Source: Malaya genurostris (taxonomy: Eukaryota > Arthropoda > Insecta > Diptera > Culicidae). Taken from it: a DNA stretch of 64,000 nucleotides. The number at the start of each line of letters is the position of its first letter. Position 1 is the first letter of the stretch. Below, piece after piece: positions 42,757 to 55,318 of this stretch. The position numbers and the translations under genes are program-made. The DNA lies in the NCBI RefSeq assembly GCF_030247185.1, contig NC_080571.1:8491001-8555000 (forward strand), given 5' to 3'. The notes beneath the pieces are model-generated. The model searched no databases, was not told where the DNA came from, and saw only the letters and a program-made list of their open reading frames with translations.

Positions 42757-43258
42757 TGCTCAAGTATATCGACAACGGGGAGGGGTAGGGAGTGCATCAG
42801 GGTATCTTACAAGTGAACGACTGGATGATGGAATGGATTGCCAACCTGAGTCACGCGGGGGAAGCTTTGTGTTTCTCCCTAAAGGTCTGAAATGAGTAAG
42901 ACGCACCCTTCTAACAAACAAACCATCAGCCGAGTTTAAGCTGGTACAGCGAAATTCTTTATTATATGGCCGGATGTTCTTGCTGGAAGGCGCCGGGTCC
43001 TCAAAACCCATATTGGCCTTCTTAACAGCAATTATATGAAAGCTATCTGATAATCAAATTCGGATCTACTGTAAGTTCGTAGTGTCAGTAGAATCGTAGC
43101 ACCAGCCATGCAATGGTTCTGTACACTCTGAATCGGCTGCGAAGTCTGTTGAAACAGAAGGTTAAATTCCACTACAGGAATGTAATACCAAGGCTTATTT
43201 GTAAGTCTACCCGCATACACTGGTAATGCCTTGAACTGATGGTGGCTTCACACATACA

Positions 43259-43290
<32 letters not shown>
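42757..43290 (-). mobile_element. Module with (TATG)n start and (TAATA)n tail, copy 1
   Basis: On the minus strand it starts with (TATG)n (43290-43253), then tgtgaagccaccatcagttc, and ends before the ATATT array. It is highly similar to 45071-45450. It has an extra stretch of roughly 115 bp (about 43085-43200) that the other copy lacks. The open frame 43011-42760 (MGFEDPAPSSKNIRPYNKEF) is matched in copy 2, but base changes are not concentrated at third positions, so coding is doubtful. Confidence 0.72.
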
Positions 43291-43291
<1 letters not shown>

Positions 43292-43601
43292 TTTAGAAAT
43301 GATACTGTGTTGTAAATCGATTTTTTCATGAAATTGCAAAGATATGTGAATTGGGCTTTTCTTTCAATCGAATTTATCAAGTTATGTGTTTCAAATGTGA
43401 TCCGTATTCTCCGAATAAAGAACTTGTAATTTGATAACGCTAAAATTTTGATCGTCATTTTGAATATAAATTTCAAAACCATGTTATCAAAGTTATTGTT
43501 AGGTTGAGTGTTATTTTGTATTTTAGTTAAAATGTTTGCTCTAAAATGTAATAGAATAAATTTCATTAGTCACGGATTCTCAGTACTTAAGTCAGTAAAA
43601 T
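43291..43601 (-). repeat. Arm of a 2.4-kb inverted duplication (right)
   Basis: Reverse-complement partner of 41196-41498. The (CATA)n start of the neighbouring module abuts it directly. Confidence 0.85.
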
Positions 43602-43729
43602 CTTTCTCACAAAATTGTCTGAAGCAAACGTGCTAAAAATCGGTACAACTCATTGTTGCATACAATTTTACCTGCATAGGTTATCACTGTACGCAAGTTC
43701 GAATGCAATTACCCAGAAGCGTTTGCTAA

Positions 43730-43981
43730 TGTCGTTTTCGGTTGAGAAAACTGAAACTGACCCAGGGTAGTCTCATTAAACAAACATTTTTCACGAAACT
43801 GTGTTGGGTTAGCACTCAGCGACGGGGGTTTGTGCAAACTTAATATAGAAACCAGGTTCAAAACTGACTAGATTTTCAATTCAACAACGTTGAAACTAGG
43901 TTCGAGATTACTTTCAAACAAACGGTTTGACAGCAGTTAGGGTGGAAACTGGGTTGGATTTTGCATCAAGCGAAAACGACA
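43730..43981. mobile_element. 252-bp PIF/Harbinger-type MITE, TAA duplication
   Basis: The ends tgtcgttttcggttga and, reversed, tgtcgttttcgcttga are flanked by TAA (43727-43729 and 43982-43984). It shares its termini, but not its core, with 3607-3879. Confidence 0.85.
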
Positions 43982-44097
43982 TAAGACACTCAAAGTTTCT
44001 TATAAGCCAATGACTACTTTGTGTACTTTTCAAATGACTAATTAAATTAAATAAAATGCTTCATTGAGGCCTCAATGGAAGAACAAATAGAAACATA

Positions 44098-44260
44098 ACA
44101 ATGACCCTCTGTCACGTTTCACCTTTCCGTTCTATATATTCACATCCTTGCTCTCCCTTGTGTACTATCAATCTATAATTTTCATTTCCTGTTTCTACTA
44201 AATGGTCTCTGGTTAGGTGAACATCGCAATGAGAAAAAAGATAAGAACATGAATTAAAAC
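44098..44260 (+). repeat. Single arm of the 50473-50860 inverted-repeat MITE
   Basis: It contains attcacatccttgctctccc, 'tgtactatcaatctataattttcat' and gtctctggttaggtgaacat, matching the right arm of the 50.5-kb MITE. No opposing arm was found nearby, so it is a solo or truncated copy. Confidence 0.72.
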
Positions 44261-44324
44261 TCTTAGAAAAAGATTTTATGTGAATTATTTTGAATTCCGT
44301 ATTCACCAAAAGTACCGAGAGGGG

Positions 44325-44925
44325 GACTCAAGAGGCCCTGGCCCCTATCGAAATCAGAAAGCGAAACAAAAAAAAAGTACGGTAAATATCATGGGGCTGT
44401 TCATACTTCACATTGCACTGTGAAATAGCGATTTTAAGAGTTTCGTGATGTTCGAAACTCCACTGCCACTGACAGTGTAGAAAGTAAATAATAAGATGAA
44501 GGTTGAAACAAGGGAAAAATAAGCGACAATAATAATAATACATAAGATTTTATCTGGATAACCGGAAAGAGAATGTGCGCCAGCATGCCATTGTTGAGTA
44601 GAATTCTGCAGATGAGAAAGGTATCATGCCGCTGGATCCCGCACATACTTATTTAGGACTGAAAAAACTAACGCAAGCGCACTTCGAACACATGTTTGGC
44701 TGAAACCATTATTATGCGCTAGAGCACTATGAACTGAAGTCAGAACTAGTGCTTCCAAGTGTGGCACGAGTGCCTCAGAGAATGCTCAATGGGCCGGAAA
44801 GATCATGATGTCGGGTTTCTGGGATTGTCATGGTATACTTTTGGTGGACTATCTCAAAACAGAAATGCGAGTATTAGCTTAAAGCGATTGAAAAAAGAAT
44901 TCGCTGTGAAATAGCCTTACCTTAA
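44325..44925 (-). mobile_element. Truncated hAT-type element, relative of 34399-35284
   Basis: On the minus strand it follows the right two thirds of the 886-bp element: aagtatgtgcgggatccagc, gaaagcg..tttctgatttcg and the ggggccagggcc-type block. The terminal ctgggtacgtgcctg is missing, and the left half is lost. Confidence 0.72.
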
Positions 44926-45046
44926 GCATAACACATGGATCAATAAGTCCCGAGGCTAAAGCAGAGATGGCGTTCGTAGTAAACCAGTAACCAGTAAAGT
45001 CGTTTTGTAGTTTGTTTAAAAAATGGAAAAAATCGAGTTTCGTGTT

Positions 45047-45070
45047 TTGATAAAACATTGTTTTTTAATG
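45047..45070 (+). repeat. 24-bp target duplication, left copy
   Basis: It begins ttgataaaacattg and ends ttttttaatg. It is repeated exactly at 47129-47152, on the other side of the 2,058-bp insertion. Confidence 0.9.
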
Positions 45071-45956
45071 TATGTATGTATGTATGTGTGAAGCCACCAT
45101 CAGCTCAAGGCATTACCAGTGGATGCAGGTAGACTTACAGTAGATCCGAATTTGATTATCAGATAACTTTCATATTACTGCTGTTAAGAAGGCCAAAATG
45201 GACTTTGAGGACCCGGCGCCTTCCAGCAATAACATCCGGCCATATAATAAAAGAATTCGCTGTACCAGCTTAAACCTGCCTGATGGTTTGTTTGTTAGAA
45301 GGGTGCGTCTTACTCATTTCAGACCTTCTGGGGAAAACACACAGCTTTCCCCTGTGAATCGGGTTGACATTTCACTCCTTCATCCAGTCATTCACTTGTA
45401 AGATACCCTGGTGCACTCCCATCCCTCTTCCCTTACAATGTACTTGAGCATAGTATTATATAATGTAACATAATACACTTTAATATAATTTCCGGCAGTA
45501 TAATACAATAAAACACAATATAGTATAAAACGGTGCAAAATCGTATGGTACAGTGTATTATAGTCTACTATAATATTTTATGATGAATATAATAGTATCA
45601 TAATGTTATGTGACATAATATAGTAAAATATACCATAATATATTAAAATATAGTTTGGTCACTATACGACACTGAATATAATAAAATATTATTATGCATA
45701 AAATATAAAAATGTAATACATCACAATGCAATATAATACACTTATAATTGTGTATTAAAAAATGCATTACAATACTATATAAAACAATACCAAACATTGT
45801 ACCATAATATAGTATAATATAGTACAATGTAATATAATATAATACCACAAAATATGACGTAATATAATATGATACAATTTAATAATATATGTGTAAAGTG
45901 AAATGTTTAGTATGGAAATGAAAATGTAGCTGATAATGATAAAGATTATAATAATG

Positions 45957-46154
<198 letters not shown>

Positions 46155-46566
46155 CTTATATACTACAAAATAATATAATATAACATAATATAGTAAAATA
46201 TATTTTAATTTAATATAATATAATACAATGTCATACAATATAATATATTATAAATCAATATATAAAATAACAGTTACTGTAGAGTGTCAGTTATGCTCTT
46301 CTATCTTCGCAGTACTGCAGGAAGTAGAATATTTCTCTTCTAATAAGAATAATAATATCCACATCTATAAAAATAATATATGTTATTATTATTGATGACA
46401 AATAAAAAAAACAACATAATATAGTACAATGAATTATATAATAAATAATAGAATGAATAAAACACAACAGGAACCAGTGAGGACCAAGCTCACCTTGTGA
46501 TGACCTTGATCTTTAGTTAAAATTTACTTTAAAAATGATAACTTATAAGGAAAACAAAACTCATAA

Positions 46567-46735
46567 TAAACCCTATAATATAATATAATATAATATAATA
46601 TAATATAATATAATACAACATAATGCAATACAATATAACATAATATAATAGAATACAATATAATATAATATATTATAATATAATACCATATAATATGATA
46701 TAATGCAATGCAGTATAATACCATACAACATAGTA
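46567..46735 (+). repeat. (TAATA)n array, partly degenerate
   Basis: Perfect TAATA units at about 46573-46610, decaying to 46735. It is the reverse-complement motif of the ATATT arrays at 41.9 and 42.7 kb. Confidence 0.9.
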
Positions 46736-46828
46736 TATAATAACATAAAATAGTGTAAGCCGATAATATGTGAAATTATATGCTATGATACAATATAACA
46801 GTTAATGTCGCAGTGTAAGTTACGCTCT

Positions 46829-46830
46829 TC

Positions 46831-46872
<42 letters not shown>

Positions 46873-46900
46873 TAATAATAATAATAATAATAATAATATA
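46829..46900 (+). repeat. (TAA)n trinucleotide array 2
   Basis: About 70 bp of TAA units with one TAACAA interruption, inside the 24-bp-TSD insertion. Confidence 0.95.
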
Positions 46901-47128
46901 TGATGTAATAAACAACAGAATTATATGTTGTAATATACTATGATAAACACTGCACTTTAGGATGGGCTTCAACCTACAAGCCATTTCGCACCCTCTCATT
47001 CTGCTACTAACGCAGAAGGCGATAGCACCCAGTCGACGCCGTTCTATTGATCAAATGTCATCATAGACGCTCGGGGAGGCATGAGATAGGGACTTGTGAG
47101 GACTTAGTTATCTCACCATTTGACGACC

Positions 47129-47152
47129 TTGATAAAACATTGTTTTTTAATG
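47129..47152 (+). repeat. 24-bp target duplication, right copy
   Basis: Exact match to 45047-45070. The host sequence resumes at 47153 with ggtaaaaacacc. Confidence 0.9.
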
Positions 47153-50100
47153 GGTAAAAACACCATGCAAGCGAAACAATGGATGGAAAAATGTTATCCG
47201 GACTCTTGTCCATCAAAAGCAACGATTTGTCGGGTGCAACAATTTTAGGGGGGCGGCGAAGCTATCCTTGGGGACTTTTTTATTTGCTCGCCCAAACTCT
47301 TGTTTTGCCCCGGGCGCCAAATTTCTTCGGTACGCCACTTTATAATTTATTGAAAAATTAAGGCATTTTGATTTACTTTCATATCGATGATGGTTTTCAA
47401 TCAAGTTTTTGATTCAATTCATGTTTACTTGAAAGTATCATTGAATTACATGTCGTGTAAATTTCCATTATTTTTTCTGTGTACACTGGATGTGATGGAA
47501 CACATCTCGGATGTACAGAACTCCGTGCAAATTCCTATTCTACATTACCAGTGCGAGATTCAATTATTAGTCTCGTCCTGTGGCATTATCCAGCAAGTTT
47601 TTCGTGAATTTCGCTCCTTACATTTCATTTTTCAATTTATTTCCAATGAGTTTTTTTTTATAGTGATAAAATATCCCATGCTAAGTATTTAAATTCGCAG
47701 AAACTTTTTTGGAACTATGGCAACACTCTCCCGAACTCCACAGCCATTAGACGACGGTTAACTGCCTCGTGTGCGGCCCTCACTCAACACCGAAAAAAAA
47801 AATAAAACCCATACCCATTGCCTATTGATACATCTCTCAATGGCTGCCGAATTGGGATAGCCGCCTTCAGGCTGGTGGAAAGTTTTTTTTTTTTGGCTGA
47901 ACAGCATCCAAATTTCATCCTGCCTAGCCCGTAAACAGTGCCAACAGCCCTCGAGGGAGAATTTCTATCACTCGTGTTTCGGTGCCAGTTCGGTGGATGT
48001 GCAAACGCCGAAGCACAAAAAAAATTAAACATTACGCCATTAGAGATAAGAAGATGTAAATACTAATTATTGCCATTGGAAAAAGAGCAAAAGTCCGCGG
48101 AAAGCGAACCGTGCATTAAACCGGCAGGCAGGAAGGGCAGGAGATGGAATCCAGATGGGATAGGGATTTTCGTAGTCGTTGTCTCCGTGCGAGGGTCATA
48201 ATTTTTTTTTACTACTTCGTGATTCCGAAAAGGCTGATGGCTGCTGCCTCACGGGGAGCGAAACAATTTCGATGCTCGTCCTTCTGATGGTTAAATTAAC
48301 GATTAATATTTTTTTCGGCCAAATTTCAAAACTCTGCCTATCCCCGAGGGAAGGACAGGAACATGATTTCTGCAGTAAGGAGGGTAAATCATGTTCGGTT
48401 TTTTTTGTTCGTCTACCCTGAGAGCGGTTGAATCTTCCAAGACAGTTACTGGCTTTTGTTGGGCAAGTCCAATATTAGCCATGAATTTATAATCCATGAA
48501 AATGCTTGTGGCTTTTGGGTGGAATGGAAAATGGTTGTGGTGTTTGAGTGGAAGTTTTTTTTTTTGATCGAGTTTCCCAAAATTGTTTGAGATGAAGGGA
48601 AAAACTGATGGACGCTCGATGCTTGCTCCGACTGTTGTCAGGGACGAGGTGTCAAGTTTCTACCGGAGTTTTTTTTTTCGCGCACATCGCCTGGGCTTTC
48701 ACGGTGGTGCTCAATGAGCCTAATGCTAATGCGCTGCCTAAACACTTGGAAAAGTACTTCAAGGCAGGCGTGAAAAATGACAAGTTAATTGAAATATGTT
48801 GGTGGGGAAAAGCTTGGTTTTTTCTTGTGGTGACATAAGTCTCCGTGAAAATTTACTAAAAGTTTTTTTTAAGATGCGTGAATCCCCGAGCAATTTGAAT
48901 ACTGATTCGAATTCGTCTGGAAACTATCGTGTTCAAAGGATATGATTTTATGATGATACTCTGAGAAACTATGCCGGAAAGTTTGTCGATTGTAGATTAT
49001 GCACGTATGCGGGAGAGACAACATCGCATTATTTGCCCAACTGGTGCCACTCATTTCGAAAAAAAATGAAATATGCTCTGAAGAATGCACACTACATGGA
49101 ACACTAGACTGTTTGGGGATTAAACCTACTATCATTGCATTCGTTCAGCTTTTCTGTCGAAAGAACGATGTGATGGTCGAGGAGTGTTTGTTTATTTTCA
49201 CATCATTAAGCTTCTTTACATGCCCTCGCATACTTACACTGCGAAGGATGGGTTCAGTTAACTTGACATGATCATTAACTCGAGTAGTCCACCTATTTAC
49301 TGGGACATTTTTTCGTTGGCTCGTTTGGAAATCTAAGCTAGGGACCCAGTGTTCATCCCATTTGCTGGCGTCGTATGCAAAGGATGGTCCATCATGTTAC
49401 TGTTGCAATGTTTAGTTAGTGTTTGGAATTTGGAACTACTAATGGTGCAATGGAATAATTGGTTTCAGGGCATCACAAGCCACTAGGTAGAGCTGATTGA
49501 AGCACTAAAAACTTTCGTTGAAGTAGCCGACAGCTTCAGAATTGATGAGCTATTTCACTTTGCTACGCTTGTCCTTGCTCAGTTCGTCTGTATTTTTTTC
49601 TTCAAAACGTTTAATCGTAATAACAACTTATTCGAAAATATACAGAAAGTTCAAGAATAATTTCAAAATATTGAGTATAAATTTTGAAAAAAACTGTTCG
49701 AAGAATGCAATACACTTAGAATGTAGAATTACTCTTACAATAATTTTAGAAAATAACATTCATCACAGCTCCAGTAGGCATCTATACTAAAACCATTAGT
49801 TAGAAGCATTCGTTTTTTGTTTTCGCGTCGTAATAAAAGCAGTATTACACAATTGTCGAACTTTTTTTTCCTGTAGTAGTGCTTCGTATAGCCGATGTGA
49901 AGTTGTTATATTCTTTGTTTTATTCATTCTTTTTATTTAAAAAGGCACACTGTCTAAGACATTATATTCGGTTTCACCACAATTCTCTGACTGAAAGTCG
50001 AGTTATTTGCAAAATAACATTGCCACTCAACTCATGAAATGAGTTCAGGTACAATAGTCCTATTTATCCATACGATTTCCCGAGATTATGGATAGTAGAC

Positions 50101-50472
50101 AATTTATGCGAACTAACATTTTTTTTAAATTTATAGTGAAATTCAAACCAATTCAATAACACTAGAATTTAGAAGCAATTTAATAAACTTCAGAAGATTT
50201 TCCTGTTTTTCCAAAAGTTTCGGAATTATCTGAGATATTTTATTTTTTTAAAGATTTTTATACCCGCCTTTAACCTACAATCGGTTATATTGAGATATTT
50301 TTAAATGTATTATATTGAGATATTTTTAAAAGTATTTCATCATAGTTTTCCAACGTATTTTATTTGATTTCGTAGCGTAGTGACTTTTAGATGCCTAAAT
50401 AATTCTTAAGATTTAAACACGCTCTTTTTTCTTTTTTAACGACTAAGTTTAGTAGTCAATATTTCTTTTTTC
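47153..50472. other. Stretch without recognisable genes
   Basis: About 3.3 kb. 47.7-48.9 kb is GC-richer and apparently single copy, with several T-runs. The frame 48179-48421 and its neighbours on both strands overlap and have no domain. The block 47240-47340 (ggggggcgg..., ccccgggcgcc..tacgccact) may be a remnant of a transposon end but has no partner. Confidence 0.5.
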
Positions 50473-50860
50473 TTTTTGCGATATTCTCCTATCCAGAGAC
50501 CATTTTTTTGTAGAAACAGACAATGAAAATTATAGAATGATAGTACTCAAGGGAGAGCAAGGATGTGAAAATATAGAACGGAAAAGTGAGACGTGACAGG
50601 GGGTCATTTAAGCAAGCAGAAATCTTCTAGTAACTTAACTTTTACCTTCTACCAGAGGAGTTGGGCTTAGGCATCTGAACAATGCGAATCACCCAAGTCT
50701 CTGGTATGTCGGAAAGTAGTGATAAAGGTCTTTTATCATTTACTATCCGAACCGGCTATATTTTCACATCCTTGCTCTCCCTTGAGTACTATCATTCTAT
50801 GATTTTCATTGTCTGTTTCTACAAAAAAATGCTCTCTGGTTAGGAGAATATCGCAAAAAG
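50473..50860. mobile_element. 388-bp MITE with about 107-bp inverted arms
   Basis: The left arm (50473-50580, from tttttgcgatattctcct) matches the reverse complement of 50755-50860. The arms share gagagcaaggatgtgaaaat, gtactcaagggagagcaagg and gtagaaacagacaatgaaaa. The loop is about 170 bp and non-coding. The flanking duplication was not resolved. Confidence 0.85.
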
Positions 50861-51887
50861 GATTTAAACATGTTTCAGAACATTCAGTCCTACAGACAAC
50901 TTAACGATATTACTGCAATCTTTCAAAAACCTTAGGCTAATTCGAATTAAAAAATTCAAAAACCTTAGGCTAAATAAAATGACTTTTGATGAAAGCATAA
51001 AACACTAAATTATTCGAAAAATAAATAAATAATTTGAAACCAAGAAAAGATGAAAAACGATTCCATACGTTTAAAATCTGATCACCTTGTAGGATTATAG
51101 AGTGGATACACCAGAAAATACTGGCATTTCTGAAAATGTTCCATTAATTTCAGAAAATTTCCAAATTCTGTTAGTTTTAAAAGATTTCTATCTTTTCCGA
51201 GAATTCTGCATGATTACAGCAGACTTTGAATGATTTTAGAAGATTGCAGTACATATGAGAAAATATGTGAAATTAAATTTAGTGATTAGGGAAAATTTCT
51301 GTAGGTTCCTGACGGTTTTAGCTTACTAGAACTAGAACTAGAACGAATTAGAAACTTTTGTTTAACAAATTCTAAGCAATTTTGAAGAACATCTTTTTTC
51401 ATATCATTTATTCATATACGGCTTTAACCGACTTACGGCCGTCCGCCGGTTAAATAATTATTTATATTACTTTGTTCATTTTATTTTCCTTAGAAGTTTT
51501 AGCATATTTTAAAAGACGTCACAGATTTTCTCATTGTTGTAAAGATAAATTGAAGTCAATAGAGAACATCTTAGAGTTACAAGAGAAAATAAGTTTTCTA
51601 AAAATATTTGGATTTAATGTGTTTCCTTTTTTTTCTGAATATTTTAATAATTTTTGAACTTGTTAGATTTATCAACGAATGTGTCAGTTAATTCTTGAAA
51701 ATATCAAAACAAATTCAAAATGGAAATTCTTAATGATTTTAGAACATTTCAAGTAAATAATTTTAAAAGATTTCAGAGAATTTTAGAATTCTAGGTTTTA
51801 GGTAAATATTTCAAGAAAATTTCTGATTACTTTAAGATTTTAGCAGATTTCTGAGATTTTTTTAACATTTCCAACAAGACTGGATTT
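50861..51887. repeat. Decayed forerunner of the 10-bp satellite
   Basis: AT-rich sequence with many scattered copies of 'agaagattt', 'agaatttt' and 'gattttaga' without strict phase, increasing toward 51888. It looks like an older, mutated part of the array that follows. Confidence 0.55.
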
Positions 51888-52930
51888 CAGAAGATTTCAG
51901 AAGATTTCAGAAGATTTCAGAAGATTTCAGAAGATTTCAGAAGATTTCAGAAGATTTCAGAAGATTTCAGAAGATTTCAGAAGATTTCAGAAGATTTCAG
52001 AAGATTTCAGAAGATTTCAGAAGATTTCAGAAGATTTCAGAAGATTTCAGAAGATTTCAGAAGATTTCAGAAGATGTCAGAAGACTTCAGAAGATTTCAG
52101 AAGATTTCAGAAGATTTCAGAAGATTTCAGAAGATTTCAGAAGATTTCAGAAGATTTCAGAAGATTTCAGAAGATTTCAGAAGATTTCAGAAGATTTCAG
52201 AAGATGTCAGAAGATTTCAGAAGACTTCAGAAGATTTCAGAAGATTTCAGAAGATTTCAAAAGATTTAAGAAGATTTCAGAAGATTTCAGAAGATTTCAG
52301 AAGATTTCAGAAGATTTCAGAAGATTTCAGAAGATTTCAGAAGATTTCAGAAGATTTCAGAAGATTTCAGAAGATTTCAGAAGATTTCAGAAGATTTCAG
52401 AAGATTTCAGAAGATTTGAGAAGATTTCAGAAGATTTCAGAAGATTTCAGAAGATTTCAGAAGATGTCAGAAGATGTCAGAAGATTTCAGAAGACTTCAG
52501 AAGATTTCAGAAGATTTCAGAAGATTTCAGAAGATTTCAAAAGATTTAAGAAGATTTCAGAAGATTTCAGAAGATTTCAGAAGATTTCAGAAGATTTCAG
52601 AAGATTTCAGAAGATTTCAGAAGATTTCAGAAGATTTCAGAAGATTTCAGAAGATTTCAGAAGATTTCAGAAGATTTCAGAAGATTTCAGAAGATTTCAG
52701 AAGATTTCAGAAGATTTCAGAAGATTTCAGAAGATTTCAGAAGATTTCAGAAGAATTCAGAAGATTTCAGAAGATTTCAGAGCATTTTAGTAGATTTTAG
52801 AAGATTTTAGAAGATTTTAGAAGATTTCAGAAAATTTCAGAAAATTTCAGAAGATTTCAGAAGATTTTAGTAGATTTTAGAAGATTTTAGAAGATTTCAG
52901 AAGATTTCAGATGATTTCAGAAATTACTAT
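51888..52930 (+). repeat. Satellite array of a 10-bp unit, about 104 copies
   Basis: The unit is agaagatttc. The array is nearly perfect for about 890 bp, with point variants (agaagatgtc, agaagacttc, aaaagattta). Some variants recur together about 250-290 bp apart (the gtc/ctt/aaa/taa set at about 52196-52270 and 52460-52550), which indicates block duplication. The last 130 bp is the ttagaagatt variant. Because 10 is not a multiple of 3, the open frame 52074-52790 cycles through all three frames (SEDFRRFQKI repeat). I do not regard it as a gene. Confidence 0.97.
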
Positions 52931-53394
52931 TTTGAGCGGATTGCTTTCTATACCGATCGCACCGAACTAGTGGTAATTATTTCCATCAATGTTCTGCAGC
53001 ATCTATCGAAAATCGCATTAAACACAAGATTTTTTCAAAACTATCATTGTTAAAGTTCATCTACATAATAATTTTGTTTTGTCTGTGACTTAAACCATCC
53101 GCCTTTTTCTGGATGTGTGAAAATAAGCTCCACTCGAACTGCGTTATTTTATCAAAACCCCTTCGACATAGAATGGATTTGTTGAGCATGTATATAACTA
53201 TGTCTGGAGAATACCAAAAATGTGTTTATTTTATGAAAAGCCTTAACCTTCAGCACCTTCTTCGATTCGACTCTCATCTCTTCAATTGCCTTAAAACGAA
53301 TAGTCAGAAATAACACGGAGCCAAAACAGGCGAATACGATGGTTGTGGAACGATATTTGTTGAATATTTACAAGAAAAAAACTTTTCTTAATCC

Positions 53395-55318
53395 ACCTTT
53401 TGATCAGTTTCTACTCCCACCGGGTTCGTACATCAAAATAATTAGGAAAACTTACCGGAAAAGTGGGAAAAATCCATAAAGTTGTTTTGTATGGACAATG
53501 GAATTTTTCGTTGAAAAAGTCGTCTATTCTTGCTAGGTGTTTGGAGCACAACGAGTTGCAAAAATGTTTGGCCGTCGAAGAAAGGAATACTAGACCGCTC
53601 GAAAAATTGTTTGGTGCGCAACCAAAGTTATTGCTTGCTCATTTTGCATGGAGTCATTTTCTCCATGACGGAATGCTTATTACTGAGTTCAATGGAGTCA
53701 GATGAATAGTATTGGTCATCGCGGACACGAGTTTACCAAATCAGAAAATTTTTGAATGAATCAATGAAAAGATTGTGCTGTAAAAACGCTAAGGTCAAAC
53801 CAATGTTGCGAATATCAAAAATCCAACGAACGCTAATGATCATCGTTCGCTTCCCTTCGCCTTTGTTCGATAATCGTTCTGGTATTCGGACTTTTCCGTA
53901 TATTCGGGTGCGAACGAAGCCGACGCTGCTTCGTTGCTCGCACGAAGATCTATTCCTTGCAGTTGGTATTCGCATTGAACATATCCCCGAATTACTTAAC
54001 GCGAATATGGAACGAATATTCATGCAGCGATCATCATCAAAACCTAATTCGCAATGATCGTTCGTGCTGTCTTTGAAACAAGCAAATTAAGACGTTTCCC
54101 CCTGCATTAGTACCATAGTCTTATGTGTGTATGTGATGAACCATATCCCAGCACTTCCCCATTGCGGCGACCTCACGAGATATGATGAATTTATTAGATG
54201 AAGAATGCTTCGAGAAGAATGAAAACCAACGATCATTGCAGTGACGCTGTTCGAACCAATTCGAAGAGTAAAGTAAATGAACGCGTGACAAACGAATGTA
54301 TAAAACGAATATGCACGATGTATACCAGCAGCGAATAATGGATTAGTAGATTCGGGTTCTCTACGATTATTGCTTATTCCTTTTCACCCTTCTCTCTTTC
54401 GTGTAGTGAATAGTTCAACGTTGTTCGAGACGGGCATGAGTATAGACAGGATATTCGCATCAAGGATGGGTGAATGAATTAGTTACACGAAGAATATGTG
54501 CAACATTGGGTCAAACTAAGAGATTTTCCTTGAATTTTGCTGATTAGATCAATGTTCAAGTTGATTACTATAATGAATGTTATGAATAAATTGGTAATAT
54601 CAACAACAAATTAAAATTTAAGCGTCGTTTCTTCAAGCAACAAAAAGTTCCACAGTACCTGAGAAATATCCCTTTTTATTAGGGCTGTAGAGTACGCGTG
54701 GCACTTTTTAGCAACTGGACGGCACAGAAAAATATCTGAGAAAACTTTCTCGCTGCTTAAAAACTGTACAAGGAACTGCTTCCAAGTTTGTTCTGTTTCA
54801 TCTGGTGAACATTCAAGTTTGAGTAATTCCATAAAAACAGACTATTCAGAATACTTTGTATGCTTCTTAAGCCAAACTTTTTTTTTGCGAAATTTTAGTC
54901 ACTTGGGCTAAATACAAATTGTAAATATATTCTACTCTACCGAATGAACAACTCTAGAAAAGAAACTCTTCAACATATTGTTAAATTTATCAATACAAAT
55001 CTCTTTTAGATAGGTATTTTACTGATTATCGGAAGTAAGAATAACATCTGGAAGAGAAAACATCTATTATGTCAAAGCCATTAGAGAGGAATCTCTGTTC
55101 AGTGCTTAACAGAAGTATTTCACATCATCACAATAGATTTGATATGATATTTCTAATTGGGCTACAACGAATGTGTGTCGAATTCCGTTGATTGTGGGTT
55201 AAGTAATCAGAAAAATAATGGAGAGAAATGTTAACCACTTAGTCGTTTGACAATAAACATAAATTCGAACAAATAATCTTTAATCGAGACGAAGTTCGAC
55301 GGGTCAGCTAGTAGTATA
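53395..55318 (-). mobile_element. Second copy of the actagctgacccg element, older
   Basis: On the minus strand it begins actagctgacccgtcgaact at 55318 and follows 7862-9700 with about three quarters of bases conserved. It lacks the TTAA-flanked MITE and the TA tail; the left end stops near 53395. Stretches 53740-54550 have no counterpart in copy A and may be a further insertion or internal sequence lost from copy A. The frame 54611-54832 aligns with 8965-9162 of copy A. Confidence 0.72.

Noticed and set aside
42760..43011. Conserved small protein in the TATG/TAATA module
   Set aside because: It is nearly identical at the nucleotide level to 45198-45401, but changes are not biased to third positions and the C-terminal parts differ, so conservation is more likely at the DNA or RNA level.
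52074..52800. 238- and 108-residue frames in the 10-bp satellite
   Set aside because: A stop-free 10-bp unit is open in every frame by necessity; the protein repeat is a by-product.
51888..52930. Array of heat-shock-element motifs (GAA/TTC)
   Set aside because: Spacing between GAA and TTC alternates three and one base instead of the regular two, so it does not match the nGAAnnTTCn pattern.
53780..54060. Cluster of gcgaatat/cgaatattc motifs as transposase-binding subterminal repeats
   Set aside because: Spacing and orientation are irregular and no element ends flank the cluster.
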